NCBI RefSeq assembly: GCF_014897985.1
Contig: NZ_JABUZA010000032.1
Location: 1 to 55,598, forward strand
DNA length: 55,598 bases
Direction: 5' to 3'
Source of the DNA: Halomonas colorata
GTDB lineage: Bacteria; Pseudomonadota; Gammaproteobacteria; Pseudomonadales; Halomonadaceae
This document shows positions 42,908-50,261 of the stretch, piece after piece; position 1 is the stretch's first letter, and each line of letters starts with the position of its first letter. The notes beneath the pieces are model-generated. The model was given only the letters and a program-made list of their open reading frames with translations. It did not search any database and was not told the origin of the DNA. A program made the translations under genes and the position numbers.

Positions 42908-43837
42908 ATGCCAAACGACATTCATGAGACGCTGGATAAGGATCATCGACGCTTCCGGTTGATTCACGACGCGAGCGAATGCTTTGGTCGATTGGTAAAA
43001 ACGGTCGATGACATCTGTTTGCAGTATGAGAAGGAAAAGCCTCACGCCTGGGCGATGAGTGCGGCCCATGCAGACAGCGATTGGCTACGACGTGTTTTGA
43101 TGGACATGTGGCACGAAGCCGGAACCTCCGGCGTTGTCACCTCCAAGCATTCAGGCGTGATTGCGGCATCGCCTGAACTGAGGCAGCGGTTTGATACGCT
43201 GAATGAGCAAAAGCAAGCGTTCAAGGCCATTGCCGATGAGATAAAGCAGACAAAACCCGTCTATACATCGCAATCGCAACTCAAGGAAGAAATAGGCATC
43301 CAGTATCAGCACTTGCGCCAGCACTTGAATACCGCTGGGTTGGCCAGACTAAGCCTGAAGAAGACCGTGCGAACGGTGTACGTTCTTGAGCATCCGATCC
43401 GCCATATCGGTATTGGCTGGCAGACATCAGGCCGGTCAATTGTCAAAATCAGCATGGCGGAGGCAGAAAAGCGCCTGATCAAGCTCGGGGCTGACAAGCC
43501 GCATATTGAGATTCAATTGAAAAAGCTGGCCAGCTTGCCGCCTGGTGAGCCGCTGGCGCTGGTGCATAAACAAAGCCCACAGCTGCGTGCGAACGTGCAT
43601 TTTGCTGAGATAGATGATGTCCCGCCGCCTCGTTCGCTGGCTTTCAACTCTTCATTGCCGATTATTGTTGCGCCAGACCCTCGCACCGGCCTTCTGCCTT
43701 CGCTGCGGACACCGCCTTCTGAGCCCGCCAATCATCAGCGCGAACGTCGAAAGGATGCCAGGGTCGATTTTGAGCCGTTTCTGCCGTCCATCAGTGTGCA
43801 TCGCTATTCTTCGGAAAGATCAACGTCAGCCGCCTGA
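42908..43837 (+). CDS. Tus-like replication terminus-binding protein (309 aa)
   Basis: The middle and C-terminal parts follow E. coli Tus in order: IQYQHLRQHLNTAGLARLSL, TVRTVYVLEHPIRHIGIGWQ (Tus LTVLHDPATLRFGWA region), AEKRLIKLGAD, then LPPGEPLALVHKQSP, VHFAEIDD and SLPIIVAPD. The length also fits (E. coli Tus is 309 aa). Tus binds Ter sites and stops replication forks from one side. On a mobile element it would act on the element's own replication. GGAG lies before the ATG. The N-terminal third is less similar. Ter sites were not established in this window. Confidence 0.7.
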   Translation: MPNDIHETLDKDHRRFRLIHDASECFGRLVKTVDDICLQYEKEKPHAWAMSAAHADSDWLRRVLMDMWHEAGTSGVVTSKHSGVIAASPELRQRFDTLNEQKQAFKAIADEIKQTKPVYTSQSQLKEEIGIQYQHLRQHLNTAGLARLSLKKTVRTVYVLEHPIRHIGIGWQTSGRSIVKISMAEAEKRLIKLGADKPHIEIQLKKLASLPPGEPLALVHKQSPQLRANVHFAEIDDVPPPRSLAFNSSLPIIVAPDPRTGLLPSLRTPPSEPANHQRERRKDARVDFEPFLPSISVHRYSSERSTSAA

Positions 43838-43874
43838 GTCTCTTTGTACAGCGGCAGGCCGCTTCCCTCTTGTG

Positions 43875-44261
43875 TTAGCGTCTGCTGTGCAACTGATCCT
43901 GGACAGGAATACAGTTTGCTTTGGTCGGCCTGAACATCGCACCGTCCCAGTAATGAGGCTGTTCCGGTGCTTTGTAGCGCTCGTCGTTGGGGATCAACCG
44001 ATATTCGATACAGCTGCCCTCGGTACTGCCGACAGGCTGCCAAACACCCGTTTCCTTTCCTCGATGGATGGCCTTGGTTGGCGCACCATCCGGCCAGTGA
44101 TCCGGCACTCTGAACATGTCAGCCACTTCTTCTTTGGAGCCGGACGGCATTCCCATGAAGGAATGGCTTTCAGGTTCAAGCGCCTGCTGGCTCGCACACC
44201 CTGACAATGCAATTCCGGCGGCCAGCACAAACGCCACATCAAACTTGCCTCTCGATTCCAA
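43875..44261 (-). CDS. Small lipoprotein (128 aa)
   Basis: A lipobox LAAGIALSGC directs lipid attachment to Cys about 22 residues after the start. The start is a TTG at 44261, chosen because AAGGAGG lies 8 nt upstream and the upstream ATG frames would add a non-signal-like N-terminus. The mature part has WQPVGSTEGSCIEYRLIPND and ends before a short gap to the convergent Tus gene. Small conjugation-type lipoproteins are common near such genes, but no family was recognised. It starts 5 bp after the end of a truncated gene. Confidence 0.5.
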   Translation of the reverse strand: MESRGKFDVAFVLAAGIALSGCASQQALEPESHSFMGMPSGSKEEVADMFRVPDHWPDGAPTKAIHRGKETGVWQPVGSTEGSCIEYRLIPNDERYKAPEQPHYWDGAMFRPTKANCIPVQDQLHSRR

Positions 44262-44265
44262 AACG

Positions 44266-44452
44266 TTACCCTCCTTGATCGGTTCGGCCATGATGGACAA
44301 TGGCCGCCAGGAAATCTTGTTGGTCGGGTGTGCAGCACTGAAAACCCTTGAAATGGCCGCGCTCATGTATCAACTCATCAAAGCGCCTGTCGCTGTCACG
44401 GTAATACACACGCCGCGATGCAAGTCCTCCGATGTCTCGTTCCAGCTGGGCA
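44266..44452 (-). pseudogene. 3' end of a gene cut by the TnpB element
   Basis: The minus strand reads AQLERDIGGLASRRVYYRDS and continues RRFDELIHERGHFKGFQC to a stop at 44266. Its 5' part is replaced by the TnpB element, whose right end joins at 44453. The rest of the gene is not found on the other side of the element, so the loss was more than a simple insertion. No family recognised. Confidence 0.55.
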
Positions 44453-44640
44453 TTGACATCCTCCCCTCCCTCAGCTTGCGCTGCCGCCTTGCGGCGGAAA
44501 GGAAGGGGATTCCCAGGTCGTTACCTTCCTGGTTCCTGCTTCGATGTTCGTTGCCTTCAATGCCTTGGCACTGCTGGTCTTACACAAACTCCACAGGCGT
44601 ACATTCCCGAGTGCCCCTCGGTATGATCTTTCAACCATCT
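44453..44640 (-). ncRNA. Omega-RNA (reRNA) scaffold at the TnpB element right end
   Basis: Minus-strand sequence beyond the tnpB stop has the standard IS605-type tail: a GAAGCAGGAACCAGGAAGG block, then a long hairpin built on TCCCCTTCC with a GGAAAGG counter-arm and a final GGGGAGGATGTCAA. This is the TnpB guide-RNA scaffold. The guide is the flanking DNA beginning at 44452 and reading towards lower coordinates: TGCCCAGCTGGAACGAGACA. Confidence 0.65.
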
Positions 44641-45743
44641 GCACCGGCTAATAGCGCGGTGCCTGCTTGCAGAATGTTGCGGGCCGCATTCACGTCGCGG
44701 TCGATGCCCTGAGTACCGCAATCTGGGCAGTCCCAGGTGCGAACATTCAGCGGTAGTGATTCCAGCACAAAGCCGCAGCTATGGCAGCGTTTTGAGCTTG
44801 GGTACCAGCGATCAATCTGGACAAACTGCCTTCCCGCCCAGGCCGCCTTGTAGTCAAGCTGGCGAACCAACTCCCCCCAGCCAACATCACTGATGGCGTT
44901 AGAGAGATGGCGGTTTTTGACCATGTTCTTCACCTGCAAACTCTCCGCTGCAATCACTTGGTTCTCGTTAACGATCTGGCGGGTGAGTTTATGCAGGTGG
45001 TCACGGCGCGTGTCAGCGATCTTGGCGTGACAGCGAGCGACCTTTAACCGTGCCTTGGCTCGGTTGTTCGAGCCTTTTTGCTTACGGCTGAGGCGCCGCT
45101 GCGCCTTCGCTAGCTTTCGGGCATAGCGGGCAGTGTGGCGGGGATTATTCACCCGATGGCCGTCACTGGTCACGAACAGGTCTTTGATCCCCAGGTCGAT
45201 ACCGACCATCTTGAACGTAATTGGCAGCGCCTCAGTGTCTACCTTGCACAGACAGCTAATGAAGTAACGGCCTGCTGCATCCTTGGATACCGTCACTGTG
45301 CTCGGTGCCGCAGGCAGGTCGCGGCTCCAGCGGATGTTTAGCGGTTCACGGCACTTGGCGAGCGTGATCTGCCCGTCACGGTACGAAAATGCCGAACTGG
45401 CAAAGGTGGCTGACTGCCGGTGCTTCTTCGATTTAAAGCTGGGGTACCGCGCCCGCTTGGCAAAGAAATGCTTGAACGCACTTTGTTGATGGCGCAAGCA
45501 TTGTTGCAGTGGCACCGAACTAACCTCGGCTAGAAAGGCGGTGTCCGGCTGCTTCTTTAACTGTGTTAGGAACGCGCTGGCATCGTTATAGCCGATCTTT
45601 TCCTGACGCTGATAAAACGCGTCGGTGCGATAGCGCAGCACCGCGTTCCAGACAAACCGCACGCACCCAAACGTCCGCGCCAGCAAGGCTGCTTGCTCAG
45701 GCGTGGGATAGAAGCGGTATTGGTAGGCGCGTTCGGCTTTCAT
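44631..45743 (-). CDS. tnpB: TnpB RNA-guided nuclease (370 aa)
   Basis: TnpB/OrfB of the IS200/IS605 group, ancestor of Cas12. RuvC-like catalytic residues are visible: Asp in VGIDLGIKDL (about residue 185), Glu in VIAAESLQVKN (about 265) and Asp in GIDRDVNAARN (about 350). The Cys4 zinc ribbon is CHSCG ... CPDCG between them. The N-terminal DNA-recognition part (RAYQYRFYPTPEQAALLAR) is complete. All catalytic residues are present, so it may be an active nuclease. Confidence 0.9.
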   Translation of the reverse strand: MKAERAYQYRFYPTPEQAALLARTFGCVRFVWNAVLRYRTDAFYQRQEKIGYNDASAFLTQLKKQPDTAFLAEVSSVPLQQCLRHQQSAFKHFFAKRARYPSFKSKKHRQSATFASSAFSYRDGQITLAKCREPLNIRWSRDLPAAPSTVTVSKDAAGRYFISCLCKVDTEALPITFKMVGIDLGIKDLFVTSDGHRVNNPRHTARYARKLAKAQRRLSRKQKGSNNRAKARLKVARCHAKIADTRRDHLHKLTRQIVNENQVIAAESLQVKNMVKNRHLSNAISDVGWGELVRQLDYKAAWAGRQFVQIDRWYPSSKRCHSCGFVLESLPLNVRTWDCPDCGTQGIDRDVNAARNILQAGTALLAGADG

Positions 45744-45845
45744 GCTTTACACTTTAGACGAAATATTGTAAGGATGCAAAACACAAGGCGTCCTGGCGGA
45801 CGCCGCGCTATCCATCCTCGCACTAAAAGTACGAGGTTTTCCGCG

Positions 45846-46232
45846 CTAACTGATAAGGTCGTCGCGGTTATTTCCGCTGTTTGGGTTGTGCTCGAATCCG
45901 GGGCGTTTTGAGCCGGGTTTAGCTGCTGGGGCAGGCTTGCCCCCTGCTTGTCCTCCTGCGGCCCCTGTAGCGGCCGGGGAGGGGCTTTGCGGGGTGATTT
46001 GCCCTGCGCCTTTCCTTTGGTGTCCATCGTCTTTTGCTCCCGTGATGTACCGGACGACGTAACGGTTGAACTGGGAGTAGCTGATACCTAGTTCATCCTC
46101 GCCGCCGCAGTCGTCATAGACCGTGCGCTGTTCGTTACCGGCCTCGATCAGCGTCTTGAACTGATCGAGGCGAGCCAGAAACGCGACACGTCCCGCGCCC
46201 CGGCGGGGCTTGCTGCTAGGCGTGTCTGCCAT
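45846..46232 (-). CDS. traK: TraK, IncP-type oriT-binding protein (128 aa)
   Basis: The N-terminal region RRGAGRVAFLARLDQFKTLI and SYSQFNRYVVRYITG is the TraK/DUF5338 pattern of IncP-type mobilisation modules. TraK binds and bends the oriT region. The C-terminal half is Pro/Ala/Gly-rich and disordered. It is divergent from traJ at 46628 with the oriT region between them, the RP4 arrangement. It is about RP4 TraK length. Confidence 0.75.
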   Translation of the reverse strand: MADTPSSKPRRGAGRVAFLARLDQFKTLIEAGNEQRTVYDDCGGEDELGISYSQFNRYVVRYITGAKDDGHQRKGAGQITPQSPSPAATGAAGGQAGGKPAPAAKPGSKRPGFEHNPNSGNNRDDLIS

Positions 46233-46292
46233 GCCTGTTTCCTCCTATTGACCGCCGCGACTCAATCGCGGACGGCCCATCATACACGCTAA

Positions 46293-46401
46293 TGCGATTC
46301 TGCGCGAATCAGTGCGATTGAGTGCGACTGTACGCGATTCTATGCGATTGAGCAAGCCATTTAATGCGATTGTACGCGATGATATGCGATTCTATGCGAT
46401 T
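46293..46401. repeat. Phased TGCGATT array (about ten copies)
   Basis: TGCGATT or a close variant starts at 46293, 46313, 46323, 46333, 46343, 46365, 46375, 46385 and 46395, plus a degenerate copy at 46303. The spacing is 10 bp or multiples, with one 22-bp step. One repeat per helical turn puts all copies on the same face of the DNA. It lies next to traK, so it is a probable TraK-binding/bending site of oriT. Confidence 0.8.
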
Positions 46402-46439
46402 CGTCGGCTTTTCCGGCCTTTGGGCCGGTTCTGGGTGGA

Positions 46440-46580
46440 TCGTTTAGCTACTGTCGCATACAATTGCATAGAACTAGACGGCAAGATATGTGTTGTACGG
46501 GTACGGGCAAGCCCGTCCCCATCCAACACCGCCCCTTATTCGCCTTCGGCTCAACGGTATCTTGCTCTGCGAGGCCCACA
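46440..46580. other. Probable oriT, IncP type
   Basis: Between the phased array and traJ lies a nested inverted repeat, TGTTG...ACGGGC / GCCCGT...CAACA (46491-46528), as expected for a TraJ-binding site. TATCTTGC at 46558-46565 resembles the IncP-type nick consensus (YATCCTGY). The nick site is a proposal; the distance from the repeat is larger than in RP4. Confidence 0.55.
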
Positions 46581-46627
46581 GCCGCTGCCGCGTCTAAGAG
46601 CGAAAAGCAACAACAGGAGCGCAGGCA

Positions 46628-46903
46628 ATGCCAGAGAACACCAAAGAAAAGGCCCAGCCTCGGCGGCGCGGTAAGCCGATAGAGGTGTGGGTGACAGACG
46701 ACGAGAAAGCGACCATCACAGAGCGCGCCGAAGAAGCGGGCATGTCCCGTTCGGGCTACCTGCGCGCCCTTGGGTTGAACACCCCAATAAGGTCGGTCGT
46801 TGACCTGGCCGCCGTTGCGGACTTGGCCAAGGTCAACGGCGACCTTGGGCGGGTCGCTGGGCTGCTGAAACTTTGGCTCGCAGAGAAACGCGGCCAAGCT
46901 TGA
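46628..46903 (+). CDS. traJ: TraJ, IncP-type relaxosome protein (91 aa)
   Basis: Ribbon-helix-helix type: GKPIEVWVTDDEKATITERA followed by EEAGMSRSGYLRALGLNT, then the helical end with LAKVNGDLGRVAGLLKLWLA. This is the TraJ/MobC pattern of IncP-type systems, which binds the oriT repeat and recruits relaxase TraI. The traI gene that normally overlaps the traJ end is absent; after about 55 bp insertion-sequence remnants begin, so the module cannot self-nick without a relaxase from elsewhere. Confidence 0.8.
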   Translation: MPENTKEKAQPRRRGKPIEVWVTDDEKATITERAEEAGMSRSGYLRALGLNTPIRSVVDLAAVADLAKVNGDLGRVAGLLKLWLAEKRGQA

Positions 46904-46961
46904 GTAAGTCCGCAATCGCCTCATCGTTGCTGTGTGCCGCTTAGGGTGTCATTTCGCCCCC

Positions 46962-47147
46962 AGCCGGAACCGACCCCGCACAAGACGTTGGCTCCCCCGA
47001 GACCTTGATCCACTTACCCTCAGTGATCGAGACCTCGCATTCATCTGTCATCGCCTCAACAATACACCGCGCAAATGTTTAGGGTACAAAACACCTGCAG
47101 AAGTCTTTCGGCAGAAACTCTTCGCAAACAGACATCGTTTTGCGTAA
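46962..47147 (+). pseudogene. IS30-family transposase C-terminal remnant
   Basis: Reads TRRWLPRDLDPLTLSDRDLA and HRLNNTPRKCLGYKTPAEVF, the C-terminus of an IS30 transposase. It differs from the complete IS30 gene at 48012 (LNATPRKCLGFKTPAEVF), so it came from another element. The N-terminal four fifths are gone. It starts where the relaxase gene would be. Confidence 0.75.
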
Positions 47148-47178
47148 ACTCAAACCGAAAAGTCGCGCTTCAGCCTGA

Positions 47179-47757
47179 CCTCACACGCCGGAATATATTG
47201 CAGACTTCAATGCTCGTTTTGGCAAGGAGCCGCGCAATCCTAAGGATATGCATCGACCGCTGGCCGCGCATGAGAACATCGATGGTGCGATGTGCCGGAA
47301 GGAAGTACGGACACTGTCGCAAACACTGACACTGCGTTACGACAAGGTGCTGTTCATCCTGGAGCCGACGGAGTTTGCAAAGCGGCTGGCTCGACAAAAG
47401 GTGATTGTCTGCGACTATCCGGATGGCCGTCTGGAGATCATGTATGGTACGGACACCCTGCCCTACAGAACATTCGACAAGCTTCGTTCTGTTCATCGCT
47501 CGCCTGTTGTCGAGAACAAGCGACTGGATGACATGCTTTCGATTGTGGCCGAGATGCAGGCAGGCCGGGAACTGCAACGCAGCCAGAGCGGTCCCCGTCG
47601 CACAGGTCAGACGAACCATTTGTTTGGCGTGCCTGATGGCAGTGTCGGGAACGGGTATCAGAAGCGCGAGCGCAAATCGCGCACCGCTTACATGAACGAT
47701 CCTGACGTTATTGCGCGCCGGGAAAAAGCGTTGGCTCGGTTGGCTGCGACGGAGTGA
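47179..47757 (+). pseudogene. ISNCY-type transposase C-terminal remnant
   Basis: The frame reads TPEYIADFNARFGKEPRNPK directly before the ATG at 47248, then DMHRPLAAHENIDGAMCRKE and QTLTLRYDKVLFILEP, the C-terminal half of ISNCY (IS1202-type) transposases. There is a stop just before 47179, at the junction with the IS30 remnant. The catalytic N-terminal half is missing, so it is inactive. Confidence 0.7.
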
Positions 47758-47819
47758 AATGGCCAGATCAATGACATTTGGCACTCTCAGAGCTAAAGCC
47801 GAAGGGCACCTATCGACCC

Positions 47820-47868
47820 GCCCCCATTCCTCGCTTGCAACTCTGACCAGCCTCTCGGAATGGGGGCT
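47820..47868. repeat. Perfect 11-bp inverted repeat, 27-bp spacer
   Basis: GCCCCCATTCC at 47820-47830 and GGAATGGGGGC at 47858-47868. It lies between the ISNCY remnant and the IS30 element and is probably part of an insertion-sequence end or a terminator. Confidence 0.6.
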
Positions 47869-47949
47869 GAACGTCAGCACCTGTCGCATCTCTATCTTGC
47901 TGGAGATAGCGTATCCCTAACTTGCCAAAACACATTATATAACCGGGGT

Positions 47950-49050
47950 ACATTCTATTTTAAACTGCAACATGCCAATGAATTCATGTGGTTAGCCATG
48001 GAGGAAATTGGATGTCGAATTGCTACTCACAGATCACATTGGCGGAACGTCGCCGGTTATTTGAGCTGAAACAGCTTAAACTCCCTCTCGGCGATATTGC
48101 GCGGCTGATGGGCCGTCATCGCTCGACGATCTATCGCGAGATCAAGCGCAACAGCTTTTGGGATGCCGAGATTCCAGACTATAATGGCTATCATAGTGTT
48201 TTTGCCGACAACATCAGCAAAGACCGCAGAACGCGGTTGCGCAAGCTCAGACGTTACCCAGAGCTGCGCAAGTTCGTCATTGAACAATTGGAAGCACACT
48301 GGTCACCAGAGCAGATCTGCGGCCGACTGATTAGCCATGGTCTGAGCGCGATACGTCTATGCGCAGAAACGATCTATCGCTTCATTTACTCAAAGGAAGA
48401 ATATGGGTTAAAGCTGTATGAGCATCTGGCCGAGATGCGCACAAAGCGCTGCCCACGCGGCACCAGAAGATCGCGCAGCTCCCGCATTCCAGAAGCGTTT
48501 CGCATTCATCAACGTCCTGATTTTATTGGCAATCGTCTGCAATTCGGCAATTGGGAGGGTGATTTGATCATCTTTGATCGTGACCTCGGAGAAGCCAATG
48601 TCATGACACTTGTTGAACGCAAAAGTCGTTACTTCGTCATCATTAAAAACAGCAGTCGGCACTCAAAGCCTATCATGAACAAAATCATTCAGGCCTTTGC
48701 AGCGCTGCCTTATCATGCACGCCGCAGTTTTACCTTTGATCGTGGTTCCGAGTTTATGGGTTATAGGGCTTTGGAGGATGGAATGGGGGCAAGAAGCTGG
48801 TTTTGTGATCCAAATTCACCCTGGCAAAAATGCACTATTGAGAACATCAACAAGCGCATCCGACGGTATTTACCCAGCAATACGGATCTGGCGCAGGTCA
48901 GCCAGGCTCAGTTAACCGCCCTCGCCCATAAGCTCAATGCGACCCCGCGCAAGTGTCTTGGATTTAAGACACCCGCAGAGGTGTTTGCTAAACTTTTGCA
49001 GGAAGCAGCTTAATCAGATACCCTCACCGCCGGCATAATGCAGTTGGGGT
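47950..49050 (+). mobile_element. IS30-family insertion sequence (approximate ends)
   Basis: One complete transposase gene between inverted sequences AACTGCAACATGCC (47963-47976) and, read on the minus strand, AACTGCATTATGCC (49032-49045); 12 of 14 match. The outermost bases were not fixed by a target duplication. Confidence 0.65.
48012..49013 (+). CDS. IS30-family transposase (333 aa)
   Basis: Contains the IS30 N-terminal HTH (LPLGDIARLMGRHRSTIYRE, residues about 24-43) and the DDE core: GNWEGDLIIF, FTFDRGSEFMG and CTIENINKRIRRYLPSN. The ATG at 48012 is behind GAGGAAATTGG. Length and frame are intact. Probably active, and a plausible agent of the rearrangements here. Confidence 0.92.
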   Translation: MSNCYSQITLAERRRLFELKQLKLPLGDIARLMGRHRSTIYREIKRNSFWDAEIPDYNGYHSVFADNISKDRRTRLRKLRRYPELRKFVIEQLEAHWSPEQICGRLISHGLSAIRLCAETIYRFIYSKEEYGLKLYEHLAEMRTKRCPRGTRRSRSSRIPEAFRIHQRPDFIGNRLQFGNWEGDLIIFDRDLGEANVMTLVERKSRYFVIIKNSSRHSKPIMNKIIQAFAALPYHARRSFTFDRGSEFMGYRALEDGMGARSWFCDPNSPWQKCTIENINKRIRRYLPSNTDLAQVSQAQLTALAHKLNATPRKCLGFKTPAEVFAKLLQEAA

Positions 49051-49357
49051 AACTTTTCCACCTCAAGGAAATCCCCGAGCCGTAGGGCGGAGAGATCTCA
49101 AGGTTCCACGATGTCAAATTCGAAGCCTTCATCCTGCTGCAGGAGACAGACCGGAAAATAGGCTCGCTGATCAAAACGATATAAAAAGTCTCTTCAATGG
49201 GTTTGCCAAACTGACTCAGACCTGTGCTATGTTTGATTTAGCGTTAACATGTCATGCTGTGTGTATGGAATAATCGGCTACTGCGCACAAGGTTTGAATG
49301 GGGCGGCAGGTATTTTTTGCCGACGTGCATGTTTGGCGATCCGCAGGAGAAGCGTGA
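49051..49357. other. Intergenic region upstream of the GntR gene
   Basis: About 300 bp with no believable gene. The base composition changes here from insertion-sequence DNA to that of the last segment. It holds the presumed promoter of the GntR gene; no operator could be assigned. Confidence 0.3.
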
Positions 49358-49951
49358 GTGAGTGATAAGACCGCGACAGTCCAGTCAAGACATCGGGCAT
49401 ATGAGAGTTTCATCAAACTCTTGCTGGCGGGCGATTTTCATCCCGGCCAGTTCGTTTCGCAACGGCAACTTGTCAGTATAACAGGGCTTCCGCTCGGCGC
49501 GATACGGGAGCTTATTCCTCGCTTGGAGGTGGAGGGCCTTATCAAGACGGTGCCACAACGCGGTTTACAGATCGCGCATGTCGACCTCAATCTCATTCGT
49601 GAGGCATTTCAATTTCGTCTTTTCATTGAGCGGGAAGTTGTCGCTGTTTTCTGTCAGGAGGCGTCAGCGGAAATCTTGCTGTCCCTGCGCAGGGAACATA
49701 TCGACTGGAACCTGCACGATACGATCATCGGTTCGCTGAACAACGAAATCATTTGGCGTAAATATCAGACCAACAATATCAAGATGCGTCTCATCAATCA
49801 GGAGCGTTTTCGCATCGCTGGCCGCGTCATTCCTGTCATGGAAGAGCATCTGAAAGTGCTGGAAGCCATTGAAACGCGCACTCCGCAATTGGCAATGGAT
49901 GCGATAACGGTCCACATCAACAATGCGCGCTCACTGGCGCTGAAGATTTAA
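49358..49951 (+). CDS. GntR/FadR-type regulator, shortened (197 aa)
   Basis: The N-terminal winged HTH (FVSQRQLVSITGLPLGAIRE and VEGLIKTVPQRGLQIA, residues about 31-72) is followed by the FCD-type effector domain (IREAFQFRLFIEREVVAVFC). Between residues about 105 and 112 (SLRREHIDWNLHDTI) the family normally has some 30-40 more residues, so a deletion inside the effector domain is likely. The start is GTG behind GGAG. It is convergent with the chelate operon, with a terminator between. Confidence 0.7.
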   Translation: MSDKTATVQSRHRAYESFIKLLLAGDFHPGQFVSQRQLVSITGLPLGAIRELIPRLEVEGLIKTVPQRGLQIAHVDLNLIREAFQFRLFIEREVVAVFCQEASAEILLSLRREHIDWNLHDTIIGSLNNEIIWRKYQTNNIKMRLINQERFRIAGRVIPVMEEHLKVLEAIETRTPQLAMDAITVHINNARSLALKI

Positions 49952-50129
49952 CGAGACCGGCAAATTTGGAAACGGAAAAGGGCCATGCTTCAAGCGCAGC
50001 CGCCGTCGCTGCATGATCGCCCTCGTGTCTCACATATACGAAGCAAGGGGCGTGTATTTCGGTCGTAAACGGAAAGACTGGGAAAAGTGGAACCCGTTTT
50101 CCCGAAAAGAAAAACGAAAACAAAAGAAC

Positions 50130-50170
50130 CCAGAGTCTGTCTGGGTCATAATGAACCAGACAGACTCTGG
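50130..50170 (-). terminator. Long perfect hairpin ending the chelate operon
   Basis: A 15-bp perfect stem, CCAGAGTCTGTCTGG and its complement, with an 11-nt loop. On the minus strand it is followed by a T-rich stretch (GTTCTTTTGTTTTC), a classical terminator for the operon ending at 50262. Confidence 0.8.
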
Positions 50171-50261
50171 AAGAGCTGCGTGTCGGAGTGTAATTTCGCA
50201 AGATTATGTACACCCATCGGCCAGGGGATCAGGCGGAGGGTACCGGGACCGGATCGTGCAC

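Larger units (their letters stand above)
44453..45805 (-). mobile_element. IS200/IS605-type element, tnpB only
   Basis: It contains tnpB and a right end with the omega-RNA hairpin; no tnpA is present, so it moves only with help from another element. The right end (GTCAA) is at 44453. The left end is uncertain; a GGCGTCC / GGACGCC hairpin at 45787-45804 is the best candidate for the left-end structure. Confidence 0.55.

Noticed and set aside
45816..45840. Terminator CCTCG...CGAGG followed by TTTT after traK
   Set aside because: The T run is on the plus strand while traK reads on the minus strand, and no plus-strand gene ends there.
46293..46401. CRISPR array
   Set aside because: Repeats are only 7 bp with 3-bp gaps, spacers are absent and no cas gene is near. 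Phased binding sites beside traK explain them better.
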